Source of the DNA: Chaenocephalus aceratus
Lineage: Eukaryota; Chordata; Actinopteri; Perciformes; Channichthyidae
Direction of reading: 5' to 3'
NCBI GenBank assembly: GCA_023974075.1
Contig: CM043793.1
Location: 6,172,896 to 6,236,895, forward strand
Length of the DNA: 64,000 nucleotides
Below are positions 11,585 to 21,855 of the stretch, piece after piece. The notes below the pieces were generated by a model that was not told the origin of the DNA, did not search any database, and worked only from the letters and a program-made list of their open reading frames with translations. The stretch's first letter is position 1, and each line of letters begins with the position of its first letter. The position numbers and the translations under genes were made by a program.

Positions 11585-12045
11585 TCAAACCATATACAAA
11601 TGTTGAACATGCAATACATGAAATAGAAGAACATTATTACGATTTAACAGCTCTGTCAAGACTTTCAGAATTGGAATATAAACAAATGTACATCTGGAAG
11701 ATGCATCTAAAACATATTCAATCGGCTCAATCACTTTAAAATTATTCTTGTAAAAAGTTTCTCTTTTGTATTCAGAGCCAAAAGGTCCGCCCTTTGACAG
11801 GAAACTTAGGGGGTTTGCTTTTTTAACTATCTCTGTTATAGCAGTGGTGACTGCACAATTGTGGTTGATCAGTACACTTCCAATTATTTGTGGTGTGCAC
11901 TCTTCCACAGCTGAGCTAATACTACATAGCTCGTTTATAATTTCCTGGGTTTTTGTCTTAGACACATGCAAAATCGTTTGCATACGCAGTAAGAAAGATG
12001 CAACTTTCTGTTGAAACAAATCATGCAGGTCTTGATCCTCTATGT
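11585..12045 (-). pseudogene. Transposon-encoded protein, N-terminal exon split by a hAT element
   Basis: This frame contains a stretch around NNFKVIEPIEYVLDASSRC and ILKVLTELLNRN, which I recall from a highly repeated uncharacterised fish protein family. Reading continues upstream of the hAT insertion at 13143-13211: the same frame runs DDYIE, jumps the insert plus one copy of the 8-bp duplication, and continues EDQDL. After LLNRN the frame runs into unrelated residues and stops at 11585, with no obvious donor, so the middle of the original gene is probably deleted. Confidence 0.55.
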
Positions 12046-13142
12046 CAGGGGTCTTCAACTAAAATGCAACGAGGTCCAGTTAGAGAAAATCTCCCCATGC
12101 AAAGGTCCGGAACATCAAAATGTCTAAGTTGCTTCATGAATTAGTGTGATATATATTGAAGTGACCTGTAGCTTTATCAACGTCTGCATGTAATCAACAA
12201 CTGACTGCCAATCAAATAAAGAAAGTACAATTCAAAAACAACAATATGTATTGTCAATTAACATTACTTAAATACTGTGGATATGTGTAATGTTTAAATA
12301 TTGAAGTTAAATGCATCAATATGGTGCACTTTGAGAGCAACATTAAGAGATCTATGGATACATCTCTCAACACCCATATGAAACAGAACTGGAGCATATT
12401 TTCCTTTTAGGATATTTTACAAATCACTCCCCTTTTAAACTCTATTCTTGTTATTTTTAACAACTTTTTTGTTGCTGTCATATAGTATTTTATACCTGTT
12501 TTTTATTTAGTCTCATTAATAACTATAATGATCATATCAAGGTGTGCCTTAACCTCACTGAGCTGAGGTTATTTGAGCCTCTCAGGAGATAGCTCTCTTC
12601 CACCTGGTTGTAGAAAATCTCTTTAAATTCGTTAGCATAGCTAGCTAACCAGATGCTAATAACAACAGATCGCCACTGTGCTTACAACTAAAGACACAGC
12701 CACGCAAACACTGCGGCATGTGTACGGCTCCTTATGGGTATTGCAATATTTTAAGGGCTGGAGCGGCGTTCCGGTGCTCAGCACTCCTTTCAGAGGAGTC
12801 TCATATACCACATGAAGACACGTTACACTCGTGTTGTGTTCATGAACCTGTCCTTGGCCAGGAAAAACAGGTACTCGCTTGTTTAATTATTTTTGCGGTC
12901 TAGATTTCTTCTTCTTTTTTGAAGTGAGAAGTTGTCCGTCTGTCGGACTGACTCCCTCCCCCCCACCCCCAAAACGAAAACTCTTCGGTTATCCACGAAT
13001 TACACAAGTCAACCAAATCAGCGTTAAAAAAGTGGGAGGCGCCGAAAAATCCCCTATTAATGTATTGATTATAGCTCCGGGTCCGTATAGGTCGGCGTCT
13101 GGGTCCGGATCCGGACCGCGGTCTGCCTGTTGCCGACCCCTG
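12046..13142. mobile_element. hAT element inside a transposon exon
   Basis: The element starts CAGGGGTCTTCAACT and ends GTTGCCGACCCCTG, flanked by the perfect 8-bp duplication CTCTATGT at 12038-12045 and 13143-13150. Positions about 12296-12600 share their core with the hAT elements at 4266-5278 and 59852-60541. There is no transposase. It interrupts an open frame of the surrounding CACTG element, so it arrived after that element. Confidence 0.9.
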
Positions 13143-13447
13143 CTCTATGTAATCATCTGTTGTTAAATCTAGATGGTCCGAATTTGTCTCATCAACATTC
13201 AACTCATTCAACCCTCCTTTGCTTTACACTATATACTCGCTATTTCACTCGGGCAGCTCTTAATTTCCAACCTACTGCTAGCTATCTAGCTCGCTAACAT
13301 GCTAACGTTTTTCCTAAAACTAACTAACGTTAAATATGAAATATGCATCAAAAGGTGTGGCGACAGTCAGTCTGAGACAGAGACTAACGTTAGAGGATTA
13401 ATTTGCATTGTCTGCTGATGAACTAGATTACATTTGAATGTACTTAC

Positions 13448-13600
13448 TTGATAACTCCAGTCCGGGCTCTGAGCGAGGAAGAAAGATGGCAGCCAACTCG
13501 GATTTCAAATTCATTTCAGTTTTGGGACAATGCGTGTGACGTCATATTGCGGGCGCATGCGTGTTACATACAATGCCGAGGCTGACTCATGTTATCAATT
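13448..13600 (-). promoter_or_regulatory. Promoter-like region and 5' exon in the CACTG element
   Basis: The region has a CRE core TGACGTCA (about 13538-13545) and an NRF1-like GCGCATGCGTG (about 13552-13562), both typical of CpG-type vertebrate promoters. It is followed on the - strand by a non-coding exon ending at 13448 with a GTAAGTA donor. This is the expected layout for a promoter driving the - strand exons of the element. Transcription itself cannot be seen. Confidence 0.5.
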
Positions 13601-14974
13601 TAATGCAACGGATTATTCTGAGTTTACAAATATTTTTCAAGTTGAAGTTTTTGTAACTCGTCTTAATGAGTTGTAATGGGCAGTGGGTTCACTCAGCATG
13701 ATAACATTTGCCCATCTGACTAAAAACCAATATCCTTTTTAACAGTGTAACCCCTTTAACAGTGTGTGGAACCTTGGGTGCCCGAGCATGTAATAATTAC
13801 TCCCTCCTTAATTACTCCCTCCCTACTTTCAATTCAGGAATTTTCACTAATGGCAGATATGTTTCTCCTTTTAAATAACATCTCTAAATGTCAGGTCATC
13901 ACTGATTAAATGGATGAGCATTAGGAGGTGGTGGCACTTGTCTTTTAAAACTCATACTCTGGTGCTGTGCGCTCCCTCTGAAGCTGCAAGTAAGATTTAA
14001 AACATCTGCAGGGTGGGTTGAGCAACCCCTTCTCCCTGAACGATATTTGTTGTCGAAAATATGCACCATTAAAATGAGTGATCCAAGGCCCCGCATGTAT
14101 TACTCCCAATTATACTAGTTTTTCTAAATTAAAATCTTCAATCGCTCTTTGCCTAGTGTCTTTTTAAAACTCTACATCTTGGACGACAAACAAATGTTGT
14201 TTCCACCTTAACAGTTCTCCTGAGGTAATATCCATGCTACAATGGAGAAATCAATACTCTAGATTGGAATACTTTTTTTGGCTTGGTTCTAGCTCTACCT
14301 TTAACATGTTCCATTCAAATAAAGATTTGCCTGCTTTCTATATTGTAACAAATTAAATCTTCCCCAAATTCTCACATGAATAAGAATCTCTATTAGAATA
14401 ATTTGTTTATTATGATGAAAAGATTGAATAATATGTTCTACCCTCAGTGTGTTTTTAGGATTATTTTCGAATAAGTGTGTTTATGTGTAAACTCACTCAC
14501 TCCCGTTCCTTCTCTCCCCCTCTGGTTGTCAAGCCACGACCCCCTCAGGTTCTGCTGGCCCATGCCAACTCCTCTGGTTCTGTCCTCTCCTCCGTCCTGT
14601 CTTCTCCTCAGTCCATCTGCTCTTGGATCCTCCCGCTGTAACTCTTTTCAGTGGCCCAACTGCTTTGCATTTCATCTCCTCCTTTTCAGTCTCTACGCTG
14701 TTGCATGGAGGGCATATTCCGCTCATGTCCCACACTCTGCTCTTGTGCCAAATCTCGTGGCTCAGTTTGGAACTTTGTGTCCTGATTGAGGGACCGATGA
14801 GAGTTTGCCTCTTTGTCAGCATGCTGGTTTGGTTCTGGATACCTCAGGTGGAGCTGGTTCTGAATGCCTCAGGTCGTTGTTGGTTCAGCTCGGGTTCTCT
14901 GTCTGTTCGATGGAGGAGGAGGAGTCTCCTGTGGTGAGGTCATTTGTCTGAAGATGGGGTCGTAGCAGTCTGAC

Positions 14975-14975
<1 letters not shown>

Positions 14976-15013
<38 letters not shown>
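14976..15013. repeat. (GA)n microsatellite, expanded in ERV copy 2
   Basis: A long AG run just before ATCTCGGG. The equivalent site in ERV copy 1 (about 2226-2242) has a much shorter CT run, so the array grew or shrank after the copies separated. Confidence 0.9.
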
Positions 15014-15016
<3 letters not shown>

Positions 15017-15603
15017 CGGGACGCATTACCTAGCTAATTCTAACACACTGAGGTAAAATATATCCAATCCTTTCCACTCTATCTTCCTAATCTTACTATC
15101 TGTCTTAGATGTTAAATGTCATCTAAACCCAATTAATGTCTACTAATGGTTGTGCCATATCCCTAAACATTGTTTCCACCCACTGTAACATGGCTACTCC
15201 AAATAACTCTTTCAGGAAACCATTTTCTTCTATAAATTAAAAATACCTACATGTTTCAAGCTCCACATATTTCACACACTATAAAAGAACGTCCCCATAT
15301 TTTCTCCATCACTTTAAATCTCACTGTTATTTAGAACATAAGTAGCTTTTGTGACTAGACATATCTGCAATGTCGCCACAATCTGCTGGGGAATTTTGTT
15401 CATAGAGTTTGTACGTACAAAGCTGTACTTGTGGGTTAGTAGCCTGTTTCTACTGTAATCATTTTCAATAATTGTGCTCAGGTCACCGGTCGGTTGTCCA
15501 TAAACTTAACAGGGGTGTTTCTGGTACAGACTAAAACATGGATCCAGTGTATTTGGAGATTCCCCTAATCTGTAAATTCCCATCACTTACATATTCCAAT
15601 CAC

Positions 15604-15963
15604 TTAAACCCATCTCATCATTTCATACAAGAACTGCATATATGGGGGGTGAATCATCTTGATTGTAACCGCCTCACCTTTGGGACCGAGTATTTCTAAC
15701 TCCTCCTCTTGTGGCTCAGCTGATCTTTTGGCTCTGGGGATAAGTGAAACTCTCTGAAACACAGCTGGAGTTTTGTTAGTGATGTGAGCATTATCTATGA
15801 GTGAAATAATGGATCCATGTCTTACTTGATATTGTACTCCCCATCCAACCAAAAAGGTGCCAAGTGTAATGAGCACAATCAACAATGCTATTCTGACTCT
15901 TATCCCTAGGGGACCCCACAATTGGTTTGGCTTTGTTCTTGACATCATCTCTATTTTATCCAT
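15604..15963 (-). pseudogene. ERV env leader frame (copy 2)
   Basis: Counterpart of 1357-1719: membrane segment, then the RAKR site. An in-frame ATG lies a few codons further upstream than the start used in copy 1. The two copies end in different frames after a C-run of different length. Confidence 0.55.
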
Positions 15964-16179
15964 GGTTGTGTCAGTTACAGAATTTAAATAATGAGTACTA
16001 TAATAACGTATACTAAAATTGGACTCTTTTTCAGATGTAAAACAAAAAATAGGTTTTCATTTTAGTATACAATCTATAAAAATCTATAGACAATTTGTCT
16101 TTTGAGCTGTTTCTATCTTTATCTTATTTCTATTTATTGTTTTGTTCCAGCTCTGCCAAATCAGTCCTAACTCCCAATA

Positions 16180-16440
16180 ATGTTCTGGAAGTTGCCAGTG
16201 AAGGGTGACAATGTGTGAGGTGGTGTCAATTTGCTCCTTTTTATTTACCTTTAAACCGGAGCGCATGTGAAGTTCATTACAACTTCTCACTGTTCCGTCC
16301 ACCGGGATCAGCTCACTGTCTTTTGTGAACTTTCACCCTCACCCAATCACCTGGCCGAACAGGAGTCTCTTCTGGTGTCTCGTCTGGTATCTCTGTAGCT
16401 TTCCTAGCCTGTGTAGACAAAACTTGGATAATATTACTCA
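16180..16440 (-). pseudogene. ERV pol remnant: integrase C-terminus (copy 2)
   Basis: Contains the same PGDWVRVK block (about 16326-16367) as copy 1, with broken frames downstream. There is room for only about 1.5 kb between the gag remnant and this point, too little for protease, reverse transcriptase and the integrase core, and none of them is recognisable. Confidence 0.7.
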
Positions 16441-17469
16441 GACTTCTGACATATTCATCACTTCTATTCGTCTAATATCCAAAACTGGACCACTCCCACC
16501 TTGGAGAAGGCCCAAGCTTTGGCATACCTTTTGTCGTTACGAGACCTATTATTCACTACATGTTATTATTTATTAACTACAACGTCACTGAAATCAACAT
16601 ATCTGTATAATCATGACACTCCCTCCTTTGAGCATAACATGCTCAATTAATATTGCAATGATTACCCTATTCTGAATAGGACATGTAAAACCCATAACGT
16701 TGCACAAAATAAATATAACTTCTCCGTGTACCCATAAGGTGTACAAAAAATATCGTATGATGTATGGCTTTCTGATGGTATAAATGCATCTTCACTAAAA
16801 TCTGCCATTAGCACAACAACAATTGTTTACTTGTTGCAACAATGGCTTTTGTCCTGGTATTATGCATCATTGTTGCTGCGAAAAACAATACCCCTGGTGT
16901 CGCTAATGCATCTCAATAATTCTAGGATTAGAGGATTGTTTAATACTGCTCAACAAAGATATGATAAAATAATATTTCTCTAAACTAGAGGGAAAATACG
17001 AACTATACTCACAGAGGGTGACATGCATGAAGGGCTGGTGCCCCTCACTCAAAATGAGATATTGCCTTACGCACTACATTATAAATCAGTAAAGTTACTC
17101 AAGAATAAATAAATAAAAACTGATTCTTGAAACTGTTGTAAAAACCCTACAACTTCTTCATCCAAGCTCTCAATCAGTGTTATGTTATTTAATCTGCAGC
17201 TCATTGCCTTAAAACAGATACTTCAGACCGATTATAAAATTGTGTTTATGAGAAAAATGTAATCTGACTCCATAAATCAAATAATTGTTTGACTAAAAAA
17301 CTACACTTCCACTAACAATAAATGAAGTTCCCCTTTAAACACAGCCCCGGTCTTCTGATGGGGTCTATCTATGTACTGGCTGGAAAATGTTGGGCCAGTG
17401 TCTGTCGCTCCGTCACTGTTCTCCCGCTAACAGTCACTCTCTAGTTCTGCTGGGTTCTTGTTGACTTCT

Positions 17470-17718
17470 TCACTGGTTTGAGACAAGCGACCCTATCGGA
17501 CACCTCCCTTTGTAGCCAGACTTCACCACAGCAGAATCGAGTTTCTGTTTTTTAGGTCCCAACAGCTCCACGTCAGGTGTATCGCCGCCCCTTGAACTGC
17601 AGTCGGTGTAAACAGGAGGACTTGGTAAGGATCCTCCGTCGTGGGCGAGTACTAGGTTTCCGTCTTCATATTTTTTGGTGGAAACCCGTCGTCTTGACCT
17701 CACTAGCTGTGTGGACAC
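17470..17718 (-). pseudogene. Unassigned ERV frame after nucleocapsid
   Basis: An open frame of 82 residues between the nucleocapsid frame and the pol remnant, where protease would be expected. I see no retroviral protease D-T/S-G motif in it, so it may be non-coding or degenerate gag-pro sequence. Confidence 0.25.
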
Positions 17719-17962
17719 AATAGTTTTCTGTGTGGGGGAACAACATCACTCGTAATCTCTATCCTTCTCATAATTACAAAAATAGTCTCCTAAATGTTCT
17801 ATTCTGTGGATGCTTTATGTGTAAATGCAAATGCTACTCTCGATTTTGTTTTACATTAAACCTCTCCCTCCTGTGGTGACAGATATGGCTCAATGTAGCT
17901 GGATTTCAAAATACCCTTGTGCTGAAGATGCATCACCTGGTGGTCTGGTCCTCTGAGCTTCC

Positions 17963-18265
17963 TCATTGTTGTGGTTGATACCAGGGTGTCAGTGGCATTT
18001 GGGTCATGTTTGGCACCCCTGTTCGTCTTTGACATCTCTGGGACCCCCTGCCTACGTCGTCATCATGGAAACCTCCCCCGGGGTATCTGCATGGAGGGCC
18101 GTTCTTTGGTGCATGTGGTGGGTGTTTCATTTGTTGTTGTGGACAATCTCTAGCCCAATGGCCCATTTGGCTGCAATGGTAACATCCTTCAAACCGTAAA
18201 CGTCTTCTGCCTGTGCCTCCTTGGAAACCTCCTGGTTGTTGGTTCTGCTTCTGATTCTCTGGCAC
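17963..18265 (-). pseudogene. ERV gag nucleocapsid with CCHC zinc knuckle
   Basis: The frame has a basic glutamine- and glycine-rich start, then one zinc knuckle CYHCSQMGHWARDC (C-X2-C-X4-H-X4-C) and a proline-rich tail. A single knuckle is usual for gammaretrovirus-like Gag. It is separated from the upstream gag frame by stops inside a 48-bp tandem duplication. Confidence 0.85.
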
Positions 18266-18349
18266 TATCTGAGATTTAACTGTTAGAGGTGTCTGCCCTG
18301 CATTCTCTGGTTCTTACTGAGCTTAAATTGTTGGAGGTGTCTGCCCTGC
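18254..18349 (-). repeat. 48-bp tandem duplication in gag
   Basis: Two 48-bp units (18254-18301 and 18302-18349) differ at several positions. Read on the - strand, the upstream unit carries in-frame stops and the downstream unit is open into the nucleocapsid. Forty-eight bases is sixteen codons, so the duplication itself kept the frame. Confidence 0.85.
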
Positions 18350-18770
18350 CTTCTCTGGAAGTTTCCCGTCCCTTCTCCTTGTCTTGTTCCTACACGCTAC
18401 GGTGTCTTTTGTTTTTTCTGCTATGTCTTCCCTCACTGGCAGGTCTGCTACTCGGACCACATTTATGCTGTGTGCCAATAGGCTGGCATATTCCAGATGG
18501 AGTATCAGACTTGTAACTCTTATAAATCTTTCTTCAGCTTCCCTCCTTATAGTTAGCTGTTGTAGGCATTGTTCGTGCTCATAGTCGAGTACTGCTCTTC
18601 TATGGGCTTTTGTTGGTCCAGGTTGATCATCTGCTGGAATCAGTCCTCTTGTTTGCCACTGTTCCAACAGTTTCTCTATTTGGTTCCATGTCTTTTTTTA
18701 CCCTTTCCTTAATATCTGCAGTTGAGCCTGACTCTGCTTCTGGTCTCAACTTAGTTTCTTTCGGTGACAT
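18323..18770 (-). pseudogene. ERV gag remnant upstream of nucleocapsid
   Basis: An ATG at 18768-18770 opens a short basic frame which, about 27 codons on, must shift by one base at a run of seven A (near 18693-18699) to join the longer open frame 18667-18323. That frame is charged and probably helical, as at the end of a capsid region. Only about 170 codons separate this ATG from the nucleocapsid, too few for complete matrix plus capsid, so most of gag seems to be missing or this is not the original start. Confidence 0.5.
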
Positions 18771-20911
18771 GCTCTCTTCCTATTCGAATGAATATTATTA
18801 AGTTATCAAAGATTGAAACACTAATCCTCCGACTAGCACCTTCGTTCCTGATAAATAATATCCTATGTCATCTGAACTTAACTTTAAATCTGGTGGGTTT
18901 TTTAGCTGTTAAAAGTCATTTATTTTTATTGTTTTAAAGTTAGATTTTTTTAAAAGTTATAGATTTTTTTTTTTTTATGAGAAAGTTTTTTGTAAAATAT
19001 TAATAAAGTAAATTAAAAGATAAAAATGATGCAAATTTTAAAATCTGAAATGTTAAACTAAAAATTGTACAGTGTATGGTTTTGACCTTGAGATATGAAA
19101 ATAGAAATCTAGTGAAAATCTAAATCTACTGTGTACAGTGTATGGAATTATGCAAATGTCATAATTTGTGTTAGCTTCAATAAATTGGTGTTTGAATATT
19201 CTACAGTCTAGTTTGAAAGTCTATTATGTAAAGTTTCTCATCTTTTAATTAGAAACCACTTTGTAATTATATCCTGGCGATTTGCGTATGTGTTCATTCA
19301 TAACACTTAAAATCAAGCTTCAAAATGTTATAGTATCTTTGTAATAATTCTGTATTACCAGCAGAGTGCGCTGTTGTAATTTCCAGCTCAATCCACTTGG
19401 GATAGCTGTTGCAAAACTGACCTCTTTTTAACAAGAAGAAGCTTATTTCCTTAAAAATGGGAAGACAATTAGAATACGGTTAAACAACACAGCCCATAAC
19501 CGCCAAAACACATTTGCAAACAACAATATTCAAATGAAAAACGCCAATACACACTTGCAAACAAGAATATCTCAAATAAACCGAATACACACTTGCAAGC
19601 AGAAATACTTCCAAAACCAGACTCCTACAAATACCAAACTTCCCACGGTAAGATAACCTGTCTATTTTATAGTTCCAACTCTGCCAAGAGATATGATTTG
19701 TCCTTCTCAATATGGAGTGCCTAGCCTGGTGAGTGCGACTGAGTTTGTAAAAACAAACAGAGTACTTTCAATTAGCATTTCACGAAATGGCGACTGCCGT
19801 GTGGCTTATTTTCAGCATGAGGGCAAGACAAGATGGCAATTGATTTTCCAACCTTTAACCTGAAGAAAAAAGGGATTTGAAAACACACCTCGTGTCTCTC
19901 ACAGGGGTGGTTTAAATAATGGCGGGGTGCAATCTTGTCAAGAAAATTCAACACAAAACAACACTGCAGTTTAAAATAACATTTCTATCTAGTTTACTGT
20001 GAAAAAATGGGCTTTATCTTATTGATATCATCACTTAAAGTTAGGAACCCTTACGCATAAGCTATAAACCTATCTGCGTAATATTTGACTTTATAGTCCA
20101 CTATTGGTCAACTGCTGCCATTTAGACACATTAGGTGGAAGTATTATGGAAACCTATCAGCGACTATTAAATGACCGTCGTCAATTTAACGTAATGCTGC
20201 TGTAACCCCAAATACCGTATTCCACCCGCAATATCTTGGTTGAAAATAGAACAGTTATGACCACTGATAAAGGCTTACACCTTAATCAAGCCTTTTCCTC
20301 AAAAAGGATTTTTTTTAAAAAACAGTTCTCAACTGTTTTCGACTAGCACTGTCTTCAGTTACTCAGCCCTAGGTTAACTCGCTATGCCTTGTTGGTTTTC
20401 AATTACTCAGTGCTTAACTGACTCGCTATGTCTCATAGATCTTAACAAAAACCGTTAAATGGACATATATATCCTTACGTCATAGGCTAACTAACTACTA
20501 ACGTAACAAGAGACACCTACATGAAAACGCAACAAGACACCTATCCGAAGTACAATGACCACACACCTTTATATTTAAAATACAACACACGCACACAAAT
20601 TAGTAGCATGCAGGGTTAAATAGAAGAAAAAGAAAACATTTGAACTCACCCTGCTTGTGACAAAGCAACGCCTCGTGTTATATGATTGTTGTTGTTATAC
20701 ATTTGGTTGTTTTAACATTAATTGCCCAGCTATTTTCAGGAACCGGAAGCAGCAGTCCAACACACAGTCCTAAGATTGTCCTGCATAAACTATTGAAAAA
20801 TTTGACTTAACAGGTTTCTTCTTTCCGATGGTTTGAGCTCTCTGTGTGTCGAACGATTGCCAGCGGTTCCGGGCAACAGCCGGCTGTATAGTCTCTCCCG
20901 GTCCAACGAGA
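18771..20911 (-). other. Long ERV leader without recognisable genes
   Basis: About 2.1 kb between primer binding site and the gag remnant is AT-rich with no long frame. At 19498-19620 there are three imperfect ~40-bp repeats containing ACACACTTGCAAACA. The region may be a long untranslated leader, or the remains of a gag 5' region decayed past recognition. Confidence 0.5.
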
Positions 20912-20929
20912 ATCACGTCGGGGTCACCA
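20912..20929 (-). promoter_or_regulatory. ERV primer binding site for tRNA-Trp
   Basis: On the - strand the 18 bases starting two bases after the 5' LTR read TGGTGACCCCGACGTGAT. This is complementary to the 3' end of tRNA-Trp (..ATCACGTCGGGGTCACCA), the primer also used by avian alpharetroviruses. Confidence 0.9.
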
Positions 20930-20931
20930 AT

Positions 20932-21484
20932 TGTTATCTGTGTTGATTATTCTCGCGTCGAGGAGAGAAGCTTAAAAAAGAGACTAAATGGAGTCTCTGA
21001 GATTGTTTCAAATTGGTACTTTAATTAATAAAAAGCGTGGTAATGTTACAAACAGGATATTGTTCGAACAGAAGAGAAAGTCTGCAGCTTCCTCTCCCAG
21101 GTGCTGGCCGTGCAGAAGAGACCTTACAAGCCTTCGTCCTTCCCGCTTGCTGCTGTTCGCTCCTCCTCTCTGGGAGCTGTAGTGACTCCTGTGTCCGATA
21201 TCGCGTTAAACAGAGGATTTCGACATTTTACATTCATTGCTTACTTCCACATGCCTTTTCTCCTCCTTATCTCTTTCATAACTTTATATGTAATACATGT
21301 TAACGGCGTCAATAGCCACTTTAATGATACTAATGGCCGGTAGTCCTGGATGTCGTCATGAAGGATTTTCAGAATAAAAGCTTGGTATTGAGAACTTCCG
21401 GTTTTTTCCAGAATAAAATAGCATTTATCTGACGGTATGTTTAAGGTACATTATGCCATAAAACATTGATTTTAATTTCTAACA
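20932..21484 (-). repeat. ERV 5' LTR
   Basis: TG..CA-ended repeat matching 6837-7413. It is followed by the host duplication GTCT at 21485-21488 and, on the internal side, by the primer binding site. Confidence 0.9.
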
Positions 21485-21855
21485 GTCTCAGATATATAAA
21501 AACATGTCTATGAAGTGTTTTACTCAAAATACCAAACAGATCATGCATTCTAACCATGCCTCATACCCCTCTGTTTCAGCCCTCTTAGAAAAGTGCTGAT
21601 TCTGGGTCAGTAGCTTTAAAAAAAAAAATTTAAAAAAAGAGGAGAGGAGAGCTCATTCAGGAGTATTTTACCCAGATTCTCAGCTAAACGCTGTTGTGAT
21701 TAAAAACAATATCATGTTCCAAACCACATCAAGGATTATTTCTGAAACACTATGGAGCTCAAATGCTTTTTCTCTTGCGGGTTTACCAGAAGGTGAGTTG
21801 CTTTTTTTATTTCCTGCTTTTTTACACATACTCTCCAGTACAGGTTAGTTCTGAG
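21485..21855. repeat. Block A, right part (after the ERV)
   Basis: Continues the block A copy interrupted by the ERV. It contains the A-run and GAGGAGAGGAGAGCTCATTC segment seen also near 29580, 30735 and 37555, and ends at GGTTAGTTCTGAG, where the 8-bp-duplication element starts. Confidence 0.85.

Larger units (their letters stand above)
9089..13747 (-). mobile_element. CACTG-ended DNA transposon, TA target duplication
   Basis: The 4,659-bp insertion starts CACTGTTAAAAA and ends TTTTTAACAGTG (perfect 12-bp inverted repeat), with TA at 9087-9088 and 13748-13749. The empty site is intact in ERV copy 1 near 3485-3492. Its low-coordinate end carries a ~310-bp tandem duplication including the terminus (9089 and 9399). 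On the - strand it has a promoter-like region and exons for a SAMD3-like protein and an N-terminal protein frame. CACTG ends with a 2-bp duplication suggest a CACTA/EnSpm-like or related TA-type family, but no transposase catalytic domain is visible, so this is probably an internally deleted copy. Confidence 0.85.
6837..21484 (-). mobile_element. Endogenous retrovirus with both LTRs (copy 2)
   Basis: Provirus read right to left: 5' LTR 20932-21484, primer binding site 20912-20929, gag remnant 18770-17963, pol tail about 16440-16180, env remnant 15963 to about 8460, polypurine tract about 7414-7430, 3' LTR 6837-7413. The 4-bp direct repeat GTCT flanks it at 6833-6836 and 21485-21488. The uninterrupted target is seen in a sister block near 30600 (GGTCTCAGATATATG). 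Net of two later insertions (7791-8293 and 9089-13747) the internal region is about 8.3 kb, but it lacks reverse transcriptase, the integrase core and much of gag and env. The LTRs differ by a ~23-bp indel and a modest number of substitutions, so insertion is not very recent. Confidence 0.9.
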
